Shown here one piece after another: positions 52,653 through 64,000 of a DNA stretch of 64,000 nucleotides (positions are counted from its first letter, which is position 1; each line of letters starts with the position of its first letter). Made by a program: the position numbers and the translations under genes. The stretch lies in assembly GCA_940337035.1 (NCBI GenBank), contig CALNHX010002983.1, positions 62,001-126,000 on the forward strand, in the 5' to 3' direction. This DNA is from Agriotes lineatus (taxonomy: Eukaryota; Arthropoda; Insecta; Coleoptera; Elateridae). The notes beneath the pieces are model-generated. The model saw only the letters and a list, made by a program, of their open reading frames with translations, was not told the origin of the DNA and ran no database searches.

Positions 52653-54899
52653 TTTCGGATTTTGTTCACAACGTTGTAAATAATCTGTTAAAAACGTTTG
52701 AAGAAAAAATACTATATGTTATTCGGAGTAAAAGTATCTTTATGTGGCTGGGCTGTACCTTCCAGCCAGGTCACATAAAGTACAACTTTTTCTCCTAATA
52801 ACATAATATACTACTAATACAGGAGCAATTTTAACAGCGCATCTATTTGTCAGTATGGAATGGATACTGTTTGGTCCACTAGCAGGGTTTGGATCAAATT
52901 TAATGAGGATAATATTTCCACGGTATTTTATGTCAAATTCAACATGTACGATTATTTTCAATGCGAGATATCAAAGTGTAGGGAGTTGTGTGCCCTCAGA
53001 TAAAAAATAGTTAACATATCTAAAATTCGGTGGTAAATACGCATTTCTCATCTAATAATGTATGTCAACGACCCAATTATTACGGAAATTTGGTTACAAA
53101 TATACCCTTTACCGTTTGATTTGGAAGTCTTTGTGCGTATCTCGATTTCTTGAGTTAATCGCTGATTTTTACATATCTCCTCAATAAGTACGCAGAGCAA
53201 CGGAGAATATCCTTTATTTCTACTAATAAGTTAAATCACTGGACTGATGGCAACACTGTCCTATCTGTGACAGACGTCAAAACTATATTTGCTATTATTC
53301 GACGGCGATAAAGTTTCCTATATTCAAAAGTTGTTAATAACTTCAATAATAAATTTCATAATGTAAGATTAAACAACTAATTGTGTTACTAGTTTCAATT
53401 GCTTGAATACTTAATTTACTTTAACTTTCATCCATTCTTATGGAGGTTTTATCTAAAGATATAAATGCATACTGAAATGCGTCTACAAACGGTAAACTGC
53501 TTCGATAAAGGACACATTACATTATTGTCAAAGTTCGGAGAAATTGAAAAACAGTTTCAGATGAGAAATGCAAAAAAGAGAACTTACCTATTAAACAAAA
53601 ACAGCTTAGTCCAATTCCAAAAGGAGAAATGCAACAACAACTAATTGCATTCGTTTATGTAAAATGGCAGGTCTATAAATATGTTTAAATTCGATTTACC
53701 CCGCAACTTGGAAATTACCGCAATAAATGTGGCTTCGTAACTTCCAAGAAGCTTAACAATTTACGTTGGATTATGACAATTATTTGCTCATTTGTTACGA
53801 CTGTATTGCCTTACGTATACGTGGTATGCTATTTTTAAACGACGAGAAATAAACTGAAAGCCTAAGTACGGCGCAGTGGTGTAGGGTGAATAACGTTTGT
53901 AAGCACCACTATACACGGACGAAAATTTAAGTCATTTTACATTTCTTAATAGACGGAGTAAATTCGAATCCCTTCCAAGAAAACTAAAGTGAATTTGAAG
54001 CCACTGTACCAGAAAATACACATCGCTGGTTTAAAAATTACAGAAAATACTCTACATTTAATAACTTGAATGGGTGCGGTTGCCGTCACCAACCTACTTA
54101 GTTGAACCAAGTTGGGCAGCATATTACGGGTAGCACTTTACATACATTAGACGCCGTAAATAAGTTGAATTGCATTCCCCACTCGAATAAAATCCAATTT
54201 TAACTTTTCAGGTTACATTTTATTCATTCAATTATCATAAACATGTCTTTTTTCATGTCCCTAAACATAAAATTTAATTTGTTTAAGTGAATGTGGCTGC
54301 TTTTTTCTTAACATATGACAAGTTCATATCGAGTTTTAACTGTTGCATACTGGTCTTTAGTTTCAAACTACTAAGTTCACAATTTCAGTTGCTCTTATTT
54401 TGTCTCTGCAAATATCATTCGTGGCACTTGTCGTTTTATATACACACATCAAGGTATACAGAGGTTCGACATTTATATGGAATGACAGCGACACTCTTTA
54501 AATTAGTTGCTACTTACAAAGTATGCATCTGTGACGAATTGGTAAAACTAAAAGTTTAACCAGATATTCATTATAAATAGTATACTTAAATAAACAAATT
54601 GTTCTGACATTTTTTTGAAAACTGTTTCGGTTCGTTTGAAATGTATTATAAGAAAAATTTTTAAGTTTTGCTCTACCGAAAGAAGGATCAACTAATATTA
54701 CACATGAAACGGGCCAATTCGTGTCACCTGTATTTACCTATTTTATACCTTTTTATTATATACTCAATCAGTAATAAGGCCTGACAGTATGGGTTATTAT
54801 GTCCTATTCAATTAGTATCGCACTATAAGTATGAATCGCTATGTAAGTGACCGCAGGCTATAAGTTTCAGAGTGCGAACACACCAGTGAAAAACGTACG
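52653..54899. other. Non-coding stretch
   Basis: Apart from a short hairpin at 52741-52776 (TATGTGGCTGG with CCAGCCAGGTCACATA) I see no gene, RNA or repeat. Confidence 0.5.
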
Positions 54900-55340
54900 A
54901 GAATATGCAAAGCAAGCAATTCGTGGAACAAAGAACAGCGGACTCGAAACAAAGCTGGGGGCCTGCAAGGGAATTCATTCGCGCCCTAGTAGGTAAATAG
55001 CGCGGATCGATTGATTCGCTCCAAAATTGGCCAACAAAGTCTTGCGTGTGCCCACCACGGGGAACGTGCAGCTCTAGGCGAGGCGCAAGCCATAAAAGTG
55101 AAATAACACATTGGAGGCGCCAGCGGTGTCCAAGACGACAGTGCTTGGAGTAGCAATTTCGTCCCTGGCACCCCTGTTTGACGGAGTAAAACCAGGTTAG
55201 TCCTGCTTGAAACCGCGCTACGCAGACAAAAATTACAACATTGCTAATAATTGTTTGAATGCCCCATTGCGCAACTATGAGCAAGGAGCTCGCCGCCAGA
55301 TAACGGGGAAGTACCGGCAGGCATCACGTCATTTGCTAAT
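54900..55340. other. GC-richer segment without recognised gene
   Basis: This segment is clearly richer in G+C and CpG than its neighbours. The minus strand is open for 153 codons over 54823-55284, but the protein is rich in Cys, Trp and His without any domain. It could be a regulatory island or an old exon; nothing decisive is visible. Confidence 0.3.
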
Positions 55341-55540
55341 TTGGCGCCCAGGGGCTTCAAATAGCGACGCATTCTAAAGAATCGACAACTTCGCGTTCAA
55401 ACTATTAGTGTGTTTAGAATTATTTTATACATTGCGTTCGTGAGCTTTGACTTTGCATGCGCTACTAAACGTTTAGGATCCAGTTAAGGCATTTTCTCAT
55501 GTGCAGTACACAACTGCTTTATGTACTTATGTGTCTATAA

Positions 55541-55597
55541 TTCATATACTTTTTTTGGGTATTTCGCCACTCTGCAAATTAAAATTATTAAATAACG
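55541..55597 (-). repeat. Penelope end fragment
   Basis: GGGTATTTCGCCACTCTGC, followed by AAATTAAAATTATTAAATAACG, matches 61978-62018 almost base for base, so it is a short remnant of the same Penelope family. Confidence 0.6.
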
Positions 55598-56273
55598 TAT
55601 TAAATAACCGTGTGTGTCTATGTTTGCTTACAGATTATATGTATTCGTGTATAAACTGTTGGGTTTTTATTGTAAACTGTTGAATTTTTATTACCATTGG
55701 TGTTTGCATTTGCAAGTACAACATTTCAGGTGTCAACGAGCTGACCTCAACAATATTAGTTTCCCTTCGCCGCACTGACTATGTGACTAGAGCCTCATAC
55801 TCATAGCTCACCGACTGGATAAGCTAGCAAACCAGGGTATTGTAACGTAATAATTCAGTAGTGTGTAGGGCTAGGCAAAAGGCCGGGTTACACACACCAA
55901 ACGCATTGTTTGAGGTAGAGAAATTAAGAAGCTCTTGGTAAGATATCTCAAATCAAGCCTATGGCGTTCCTTCCAGACTGAAAAGTTTCTTCAATCTATC
56001 ATTTATGTTAAGATAAGTGCTTCAAATGTATAATTTCTAAAGCTCTCTAGTGTAGCATTTGTAGTATTTGAAAGATGGTAGAAGTTGTTCCTGTTACATC
56101 GACTATCTTACGAAACCCACGTAGATAATCTTATAATACATAGAGTATATGAAACAACTAACAAGATTCAGTTTAAAAGATACATTAAAGCATGGCCTCC
56201 GGTTAAGAGATCACAACTACTTGAAGAAGCTACGGTTGACGGGCTATTGTAGAACTAGTACACCATGAGCAAT

Positions 56274-56545
56274 TCAGAGTTGGGCAGTAATTAAATTCCT
56301 TTTTGTTGATTCGTCTTAGAATTGAATTACTTTTCGAACTACGGTAATTGTAAATGGTAATTGCTATTTTTGTTAAAAAGTACTTGACAATTACTTTTTG
56401 AAAGTAATTAAATACTACATTCAACTCGATTACTTTCGAGTAATTAAAATATTCTAAAGTATTTAAATTACTTTAGAAGTGGTTAAATTACGTGTGGTAA
56501 TTGAGATTACTCGAGGTAATTGAATTACCGGAAAGTAAAGCTACT
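56274..56545. repeat. hAT-like terminal remnant rich in GTAATT
   Basis: It starts CAGAGTTGGGCAGTAATT, resembling hAT termini of the CAGNGNTGGGCA type. About 270 bp of GTAATT/AATTAC motifs in both orientations follow, like hAT subterminal repeats. The opposite end was not found. Confidence 0.5.
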
Positions 56546-56756
56546 AAATTAATAGGCTGGATTGGGTACTAAATCTCAGGATCGCAAAAAATAAGATGGT
56601 GCCTTATTAAGTTACATATTAATCCAATGGCAATAGAGCATTCCTGCAACAATATGAAAATAATATTCATGATTTCTTATAACTAGTCGGATATCAGCTA
56701 AGTTTTGTGCACGAGTAAAAAGATATTGATGCAGGCGCATGTGTTTGTACATGTAT

Positions 56757-57018
56757 ATGTATCGGTTGATCGAATAAATTTCACCTCCAGTGTGCTGTGC
56801 TTTGTGGTATACATTTGGCAGCAATGAAGTGGATTGTCAGTCTATAAAATTCAAGGTTAGTAGGTTAGGTTCTGTTTGTTATTTGACACAGACTGACGCA
56901 AAACTTAAAGTGAAAATCTCGAATTTGACATAGACTGACAATCCACTTCAGGGCTGCCAAATGTATACCACGAATCACAGCACACTAGAGGTGATATTTA
57001 TTCGATCACCCGATACAT
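56757..57018. repeat. Large palindrome centred on a hairpin MITE
   Basis: ATGTATCGG at the left pairs with CCGATACAT at the right, with CGAATAAATTTCACCTC and GTATACATTTGGCAGC mirrored inside, and AAGTGGATTGTCAGTCTAT with its complement. The MITE-family core at 56838-56942 (CTCGAATTTGACATAGACTG) is at the centre. Confidence 0.7.
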
Positions 57019-57179
57019 ACCGGGTGGTTGGTCATACCTCTGAAAATAGGCAATTTACATGGCTTATCATGGTTATGCTTATTCCTGCTCACCATTTTTA
57101 TGGAAAAATGGTAATGGTACTAAATTAAAGAAAATAATTTTCCGCGTCGTTTAGTATTAAAAATTTATTGGATAATGTT

Positions 57180-57483
57180 AATTGTGCATAAAAATGTTAA
57201 TTTTGAAATTTGGATATTCCCAAATATAAGTGAGGGGACATATACAATCTGTATGCAAAACATCGTCTTCTTCCAACAAAAGGTTTTCGAGTGATACCGC
57301 CAACAGACGGAGGGACAGGTAAACAGACAGACGGGTAGACAGACAGACGGACAGAGAGACAGACGGAATATAGAAAACCAATTCTAATCTACGGACCACT
57401 AAATGTAAAAATCTGAAAAAATATCGCACGGTGATTTTTTCGCGATGACAATACTTCCTTTATCTTTTAGACTAAAAAAGTAG
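57180..57483 (-). repeat. Interspersed repeat family R, copy c
   Basis: Minus-strand copy with a long CAGACAGACGG-type run (about 57300-57365), the GGACCACTAAATG block in place of GGGACCCTGAAAC, and GCAAAACATCGTCTTCTTCC. More diverged than the other three. Confidence 0.6.
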
Positions 57484-57939
57484 ACATTTTAAATATTAAT
57501 ACACGAACGTTTAGGAAAACAAATCTATCACCATTATCACCGTAGAAAACGCAAAAATTAAAGTTATGAAATTAAAACGTACATTTGACCACAGCTGGAA
57601 ATAAAAGCAGCTCATACATTTTTTGACTAGTTTTGATAGCCAGTTATTGTAAGGAAAGATACAGTGTTTGGCCTTACCTGTTGGCGAAAGTTGTATTAGA
57701 TATTTTGCCGGCTGGTAAATATCGGCTTAAATGGGCTAACTCGCCGAGAAGGGTCGGGGTTCCAGCTACGCCGAAAAATAATACACAAAAAATACGAAGG
57801 GAGAGGGCGCCAGGTCCTCGACATCGAATAATTCTTGCGTCGGACCATCACAAGGTTCAAGATAAATCCAGCAGAACAAACAAGATAGTAACGACCAATA
57901 AATTATCAGTTTTTATTTAAATTGATACTATAGTGCCAG

Positions 57940-57962
57940 AAACACACACACACGCGCGCGCA
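57940..57962. repeat. CA/CG dinucleotide microsatellite
   Basis: ACACACACACACGCGCGCGC: six CA followed by several CG units. Confidence 0.7.
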
Positions 57963-58029
57963 ATAATAAATAAAACTACATATATATATACCAAGGCAGG
58001 CTATAACAAAACAAACACTTTAAAATAAT

Positions 58030-58760
58030 TAGATGGGCGCGGCATAAACGATTAAAGTTTCACCGAGGACGAGGAAACCAGGCAGTTCCCTGGCCATGAA
58101 GACGGCCTCGTAATGTGCTGCAGACGAGCTTCGTTGTTGCAATGCGGCGCCCGCAGGGGAATAGCAGCAAACTTCAGCCGCAGGGATGAGCGGCACGCCG
58201 GCTCGTAAATGCACCGCCAGTCCCAGGTAGAATTAACCACACCAATGCGGTAAACCATTCCAAGCGATAACACTCAATTCGCAGGGCGTAGAGGTAAAAC
58301 TCATTTCGAAGGCGTAGAATTGAAAATCTCAATTCCAAGGCGTAAAATTAAAAAGCTAAATATACAAATTTCTAGGTACACCACCGCGCTGAAGAAAAGA
58401 AGTCGTAACAAACCTGCGAGTGGTAACGAACAGCTTCAGGCCAAGTTCAATCGGAGAAGAGGCCCAACAAAACCGCAAAGAAAAGCGTAACGAACCTCTG
58501 GAAGCAGCACACAAAGCTCCCATGGCGGTCCAAAGGGGCACTTGCCTCACATATCCCTCAAAACTATGAGGTCAGCTATAACCAAAGCTGAACGAAGCAA
58601 AAGGCTCCCAGGGCACCAACTTCAACGATCGAATCGATGGAAAAGAATGAAAATTGGCCAAAGCAGTTCACAATCTCAGGTTATCAAAGTGTTCCAAAAT
58701 TCGAAAAAAGGAAGAAAAACTATAAGAGTGCAGAATGTGCTTTGAACTGATAAAGACAGT
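58030..58760. other. GC-richer segment with 28-bp triplet, no recognised gene
   Basis: Composition is higher in G+C than the surroundings. At 58275-58357 three 27-28-bp units (CAATTCGCAGGGCGTAGAGG, CATTTCGAAGGCGTAGAATT, CAATTCCAAGGCGTAAAATT) stand in tandem. Open frames on both strands are short and show no domain. Confidence 0.4.
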
Positions 58761-59379
58761 GCTGTACTTTGTTTGAATTTGAAACTGATGGTAGTATGGT
58801 TGCCTAACCATAGGTAAAATATTGTATGTTTAGAAAATAAATGTGAATTGCCAAGTCTGACTAATGATTTCAACTATTATAAGAGAAAATGACAGAATGA
58901 GCGTAACATTATTTAATATCATCTTTAAGAATCGATAGCACAGTTTTATCTAAATCGAAAGACTAGGACGAAACACATTCAACACTGTTCGTGTGCAATT
59001 TCTTTAATTTTAAATTAAGCTGCAATCACATTTTTAGATAAAGTCTTTATATTATACTAATGTAAAGTATGCTCAATAATTATTTTCATCTAATATGGGT
59101 ATGGAACAATTCCCAATTTATGACTGCAACTACCGTTTGTTTATACATAAATCCCAAACTTGACATTTAATTTTTAGTGACTTATAGCTGCATTCATAAA
59201 TTAGGATCTATATAACCATATTAAATGAAAATCATTTTTGATCATAATATAGTGTGTTGCTGTTGAACAAGGCATGTTCTGCAATTGTAGTTCTTTGAAT
59301 GTTGTTCTTGGTTTATAAAGTACGCATACTGTTAAAAATTAAGACAAAGTCATGGTTTTCTACTACTGCAAATTGAAAA

Positions 59380-59790
59380 ATTCACTTTCCGAGATTTCCT
59401 CAGATCTTCATGTTTCAGGGTCCCTAGATGACGAAAAAACTGTTTTCTCAATCCCACCTGCCTGCCTGTCTGTTTGTTGGAAGTATAGCTCAAAAACTAT
59501 GTATTGGAGGAAGTCAATATTTTACATGCGGATTATATGTCTACCTGACTCGAAACCGAATATACTTTCAGTCAAATATATACACGGTGAGCAGCACCTT
59601 AAAAATAAAATGTAAATTTTTGATTTTTGCTTTAATACAGGAATCGATGAAACTAATCATTTGCACATAGCTCAGATTTTTACCTTGAAGAAAATGAGCC
59701 CCAACGTATACAGGGTGAATATTGTAAAAGGAGAAAAGAAAAAGATCGCTGCCGGGCCAACGGAAAGGTGTAGTGATAACCACGTACCGC
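59380..59790 (+). repeat. Interspersed repeat family R, copy d
   Basis: Blocks in order: CAGGGTCCCTAGATGACG, CTGCCTGCCTGTCTGTTTG, TTGGAGGAAGTCAATATTTT, GCGGATTATATGTCTACC, ACACGGTGAGCAGCACC and TATACAGGGTGAATATTG. This is the most complete copy. Confidence 0.65.
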
Positions 59791-61916
59791 AGAATCGCAG
59801 ATAACAATGTACATCGATCAATGGGCGCCGAAATTGATTTTCCTTAATCTATAGTCAAATGGCCCCTTGTGCGAATTAGAAATGCAAGTCTTTAGCATCT
59901 ATGCATATTTACTGCAAAAAGTACTCAGCGGAACTGCAGCCAAAACGCGAACCGCGCTAATACTTTTTCCAGGTGAAGAAAATGTTACAAACAATACATT
60001 TTTTATAAAGGTAAAATGACAGCAAATAAGTGAGAAGACATACAAGCCTTCACATTTATACCGTGTTACTATAATATTAAAAAAAAAAGTTCAATAATTT
60101 TTTCATATTTTATCATCCGTCCATCTTATTGTTATTTGTTTCAATATACGGGGCATTTCGCTAGCCTTATTATGTTACAAACTTGAACTTATTACGCTTT
60201 ATTTATTTCGTATTAAATTTATATTTTTTTCTTATATTTCTTGAATCCTTTGCATTAATAGATTACAACTACCTAAATTTCCGTAGTGGCCACGATATTC
60301 CGATCTTGTAACTAATCCATTTGTTTTGAAAGTACGTATTAACCACTGAGTTACTTGCATTCTTCAATATGCATGTAGAAACCATTAGATTAAGCAACAC
60401 GTCTTTAAAATAATGAAAAAGCATATTCACTAAGAAGTTAATGCATCTTTCTGAATTTAGAGTTCATAAGGCATAAAACAAATAAAGTGTTATTGTAAAA
60501 TCCGCCTCAAACCGAATCGATGCTGATATCTTTGAGCTCTTATAGCATGTGAAAAGTTAATTGGCCATAATATATTTTATTTTATTTATTATCATGGTTA
60601 TTGAGACATTGAGAATAAACATTCAAAAAGTTACAACCCTTAAATCAAAGAAAATAGAATATACTTTATATAAAATTTTTACTTAGAATTAATAGCATCC
60701 ACTTCTGCAGCGATAGCAGTTATTTAAATGTAGTATGAACGGAATGTTTCAGTTAGTACTAACTACTGCAGCTAATTCTTTCATTAGGTCAGTGCTTAAT
60801 TGCTTGCCCATTAGGGCCGCCAATGTTACACAGTAATTACATGATGAAATCTCTGTTTATATTTCGTTATGGGTAGCACAGCCCACCACAGGAATTACAA
60901 TTTACATGAGCCGGAAATTGCATATTTACTTTATCCTACTTCACAAGAACAGGGAAAATTAACTCCCACAAATGAATAATTTAAGGCCCGTATATATACG
61001 CCACACATGTCTTAATGACTCCCTTATCCAACAATAAACATGTTATTATAACAAATAGAGATACGCGGCCGCTTATCGAATTATACGTTGAATATTAATA
61101 ACTTAGCAGCTTGTTTCCAAGGTGGCTCCTGCCATTGTTTTACAGTTGTAATTATGTGGCACACCTCCTGCGATATAAACCTGACGTATAATTTAGCGGT
61201 GGCTACATTTCAAATGCAAGTTTATTAAATTACAAATATATTTACACAATTACCTAAACAAATACAATCTCTCCTTAGACATTTTTTTAAAGTCTACCAA
61301 AATATTTTATGTGTTGAAGTGCCTAACACATAGGTATCCAACACAATATAATTCAATATACACTATTACATGAATATAAGAAAAATTACACAACAAATAG
61401 AACATGTTTTACTAATTTCCTGATTGTTATAAAGTAAATAAATTTACATACAAAAACGATATCTAATAATTTGTTATGCCTTTTCAATAGAAATTAAAAT
61501 TAAATGATGCATTTTCTTATAACTTAAAAAATTAGTTTTGAACTGCTCTTTTTTTTTATTTCTAAATAATTCATCCAATATTGTATATCTATTTTATTTT
61601 TAGGTGACTATGTGTCCAAAGCATAGGGATCTTGCAAACCGTAATAGATAGAGCTTGAGGTAAAGGTTTGTGTTAAGTCAATTAATAGCAACAATACCAC
61701 AAATCAGTTTTTACATTATTAAAGCACTTTCTGAATCGAGTATTTGTCGACGTTATTAGTTCGACTTATAAATGAATTATCTCTCATAGCACCTATATTA
61801 AAACTTATATTTACTTGATCTTTTTGTGAAAGTAAAACTATGCAAATAAAAAATAAAAAATATAGCTTCTAATGGTGACATAGCCAGTTTTGACGTCGAT
61901 TTAGAAAAAAACAAAG
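59791..61916. other. Non-coding AT-rich stretch
   Basis: No gene, RNA or convincing repeat recognised. Confidence 0.5.
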
Positions 61917-62035
61917 TTCACGTTAAATAATCTCTGAAACTTCTTTGTGGCGTGAATTCATAATTCATATTCTTATTTGGGTATTTCGCCACTCTGCAAA
62001 TTAAAATATTAAATAACGAAAATATAACAACGAAC

Positions 62036-62067
62036 GTTTCGAGGGACAATCTGCCCTCGTTATCAAC
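62036..62067 (-). ncRNA. Hammerhead-like motif, minus-strand copy
   Basis: Read on the minus strand: GTTGATAACGAGGGCAG, then ATTGTCCCTCGAAAC. The GAGGG/CCCTC stem II is intact and the GAAAC core is present; the first core segment TGATAAC deviates from CUGAUGA. Confidence 0.5.
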
Positions 62068-62152
62068 GAATAACAATTAAAACGAACAAGAAACTTATAT
62101 TTTTCCTTCCAGTGAAAAAAGATAAGTTTCTTGTTCGTTTTAATTGTTATTC

Positions 62153-62183
62153 GTTGATAACGAGGGCAGATTGTCCTCGAAAC
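62153..62183 (+). ncRNA. Hammerhead-like motif, plus-strand copy
   Basis: GTTGATAACGAGGGCAG, then ATTGTCCTCGAAAC, with a GAGG/CCTC stem II and the GAAAC core. It is the mirror of the copy at 62036-62067, with one base fewer in stem II. Confidence 0.5.
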
Positions 62184-62329
62184 GTTCGTTGTTAATATTT
62201 TCGTTATTTAATATTTTAATTTGCAGAGTGGCGCAATACCCAAATAAGAATATGAATTCACGTTAAATAATTTAAAACAAACAAACATTTGGATTGAGAT
62301 TGGAAATATACTTAATAGCTATTTAAGTA

Positions 62330-62436
62330 ACAAGGAATGTAAGGACCTATTAACATTTGAGGTAGGCAAGTACAAGCCAAGACGAGTCGCGGCTTGTTGC
62401 CTGCCGAAAATGTTAATAGGCGATACATTCCGAGTT
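62330..62436. repeat. Palindrome with ACGAGTCGC centre
   Basis: AACAAGGAATGTA at the left pairs with TACATTCCGAGTT at the right, and CCTATTAACATTT with AAATGTTAATAGG. The centre between CAAGCC and GGCTTG is AAGACGAGTCGC. Confidence 0.65.
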
Positions 62437-64000
62437 ATCTTATTATATATTTTCCCGCTGCTTATTGACATTTTCCTAGAGTTTCGAAAAAATCGTTTGG
62501 TTTGTCACCTGTCACCAGGATTAGTTTTCGTGAGTCGCATTACCTGTGAGTGTCACATGTCACATAAACACTTGCAATTTATAAACAAAACGTCTAAATC
62601 TGCATCTTGCTTTGCTAATTTCATTATCCTAGGAACTTAAGTAATAACAATTTTTTTCCGTTGTCAAGAAAAAGCAGCAAACAAATATAATCACCGACTT
62701 ACACGTTTTGTTACTAAGGCAGTATCACTGACTTACATGATCAGCAGCGGGGAAAACGAGGATTTTAAAAAAGTCAGTCCGTAGTGAAAATAAAACCAAA
62801 ATTCTAGGATTTGAGTGTGGATTGTTGTAACACTTAAGATTGCAAATATTTTGTCTGAGTTAACCAAGTCTATATTTTTCTACTTCAGAAGATAGCCATA
62901 CTAAATACGAGATACATTGCTTAAAATTGCGCTCTCTTTTGATTTTCCGCTTATAGCGCTTTCACAAACACCAAGTATGTAGACAATTTAAATGTAAAAA
63001 TGTTTCTCATATCAAGCGTATGTGGTTAACTCATGGCGTATAAGTAACTTTTTTCAGCGAACAAGTAATTGTATCCCATGTGTTTAAAATTCGATATGCC
63101 ACTCACCGACCACCGATGTCACTGTAAGTAAAAAGCTGCTCCCACAAAAGTTATGGGGTCTTAATTTGACGGACCGAACTTAACAGATTTTTTCATTAGT
63201 AAGACCTCATACTTTACATGTAAGACTTCATATTGCACGATGTACACTGTGAAACTGCTTTAGTGAAGCAATTTTGATTTATTATGTCAATATGACAATG
63301 TGCAATATACACACAACTGCAATTCAACAATTTCGGTACTATTTAGAAAATTCGACCAAATATACTTTTTTAGAAATCACTGGTGATGAACAGTTCGTCT
63401 CCATATCCACACTTACTCACTAAAATCGTAAGTAGCACCAGGCCGACTGTAATTATAACCAATGAAATAAGTTTACCTTTAGCAAAAATTAGTATCGTCC
63501 GATCGGTTTCAGAATTATTAATTAAAAAGTAGTTTTATTGCCTCCATTTGAAAGTCGCGTCTGAACACAAGTGTACCTGATTACCGTGAATTACTGGTAA
63601 TTTCATTATAATTAGACTGTAATTACACAGTAGTTATTCGTTACTTTAAAGATGGCGCACGCTTAATTTCATGGAGAGTCAAGAATAAACAGATGTTTCT
63701 AGACATACGTGTTAAAATTTCTAAGACAGTCAGTTCAGTCAAGTTCAGAATAATAAACGTGCAGAGAAGATAAAATGCTGGCCAAAGAAGCGTCAATTAA
63801 AATTTTAGGTAGTTTGCAGCACATCTCTCTTGATGAATGCTGTAGTGAAATTAAATACATTTCACCGAAATGCATATGTGCTAGGAATTACACAATGTAG
63901 TTTTGATAGTACACACAATTAGGAAAAAAGAAAATTAAACAAGAACGACAGCATGAGAACAGTTATAGTTCTAATAAAGAAAACATTCTACAGTAAAACT
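62437..64000. other. Non-coding stretch to the window end
   Basis: No gene, RNA or clear repeat recognised. Confidence 0.5.

Larger units (their letters stand above)
61932..62256. mobile_element. Inverted dimer of Penelope ends
   Basis: TTCACGTTAAATAAT (15 bp) flanks the segment at 61917-61931 and 62257-62271. Inside, two copies of the Penelope end face each other around CCTTCCAGTG near 62105. Each copy carries GGGTATTTCGCCAC or its near match, and a hammerhead-like motif. The left copy also keeps CTCTGAAACTTCTTTGTGGCG, the 3' end found at 21340-21360. Confidence 0.75.

Noticed and set aside
54823..55284. 153-residue minus-strand frame
   Set aside because: No domain, unusual Cys/Trp/His content and no plausible start context; openness is explained by local GC content.
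2421..56942. GGTTAG/TTAGG words checked as telomeric repeats
   Set aside because: They belong to the GAGGTTAGCAGGTTAG arms of the hairpin MITE family, not to TTAGG tandem arrays.
57633..57920. 95-residue plus-strand frame
   Set aside because: No recognisable domain, no conserved block, and it ends in low-complexity sequence before a CA microsatellite.

Overview
The window looks like nuclear DNA of an arthropod, probably an insect: AT-rich, without bacterial gene packing, and carrying a BEL/Pao element with a tRNA-Tyr primer site, Penelope-like, hAT, MULE/FLYWCH, Jockey-like and Ty3/gypsy elements, many hairpin elements and a eukaryotic tRNA-Leu gene. The species cannot be named from the sequence, and I found no host protein-coding exon I would defend. 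Coding capacity is almost all transposon-derived.

Layout. 1-4.6 kb: non-coding DNA with several long palindromes and a 62-bp triple repeat. 4.6-12.0 kb: a complete, apparently very young BEL/Pao retrotransposon (matching 806-bp LTRs, 4-bp target duplication) with a gag/pol frame break. 12-17.3 kb: non-coding, with palindromes and MITE-like elements. 17.3-21.4 kb: a decayed Penelope-like element (reverse transcriptase, GIY-YIG nuclease, hammerhead-like 3' region), split by an unidentified 1.36-kb segment and by a hAT element with an 8-bp duplication. 21.9-23.3 kb: a dead FLYWCH/MULE transposase. 23.3-26.1 kb: an array of 290/404-bp units followed by a 680-bp CCCGT-type satellite.

26.1-34.5 kb holds the most interesting unit: a minus-strand Ty3/gypsy element of Gmr1 type, in which integrase precedes reverse transcriptase and Gag has a SCAN-like region. 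Its leader holds a 75/75/72-bp higher-order minisatellite. A 1.63-kb DNA transposon with 29-bp perfect inverted termini sits inside its integrase zinc finger. The empty sites of both insertions can be reconstructed from the sequence.

34.7-64 kb: a 300-bp palindrome, an intron-less tRNA-Leu(CAA), an unrecognised frameshifted ORF pair, an AT-rich repeat array, a tRNA-like SINE head, Jockey-type LINE relics at 39.5 and 47.9-50.1 kb (the second split by a terminal-inverted-repeat element), TA-flanked MITEs, four copies of one interspersed repeat, and an inverted dimer of Penelope ends at 62 kb with two opposed hammerhead-like motifs.

Two patterns recur across the window and are not explained by a single element: (i) unique-arm palindromes whose loops share a CGAG/CTCG core, and (ii) copies of a small hairpin MITE, two of which lie at the exact centre of a larger palindrome made from unrelated flanking DNA. 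Together they suggest that fold-back copying at hairpins has shaped this genome.
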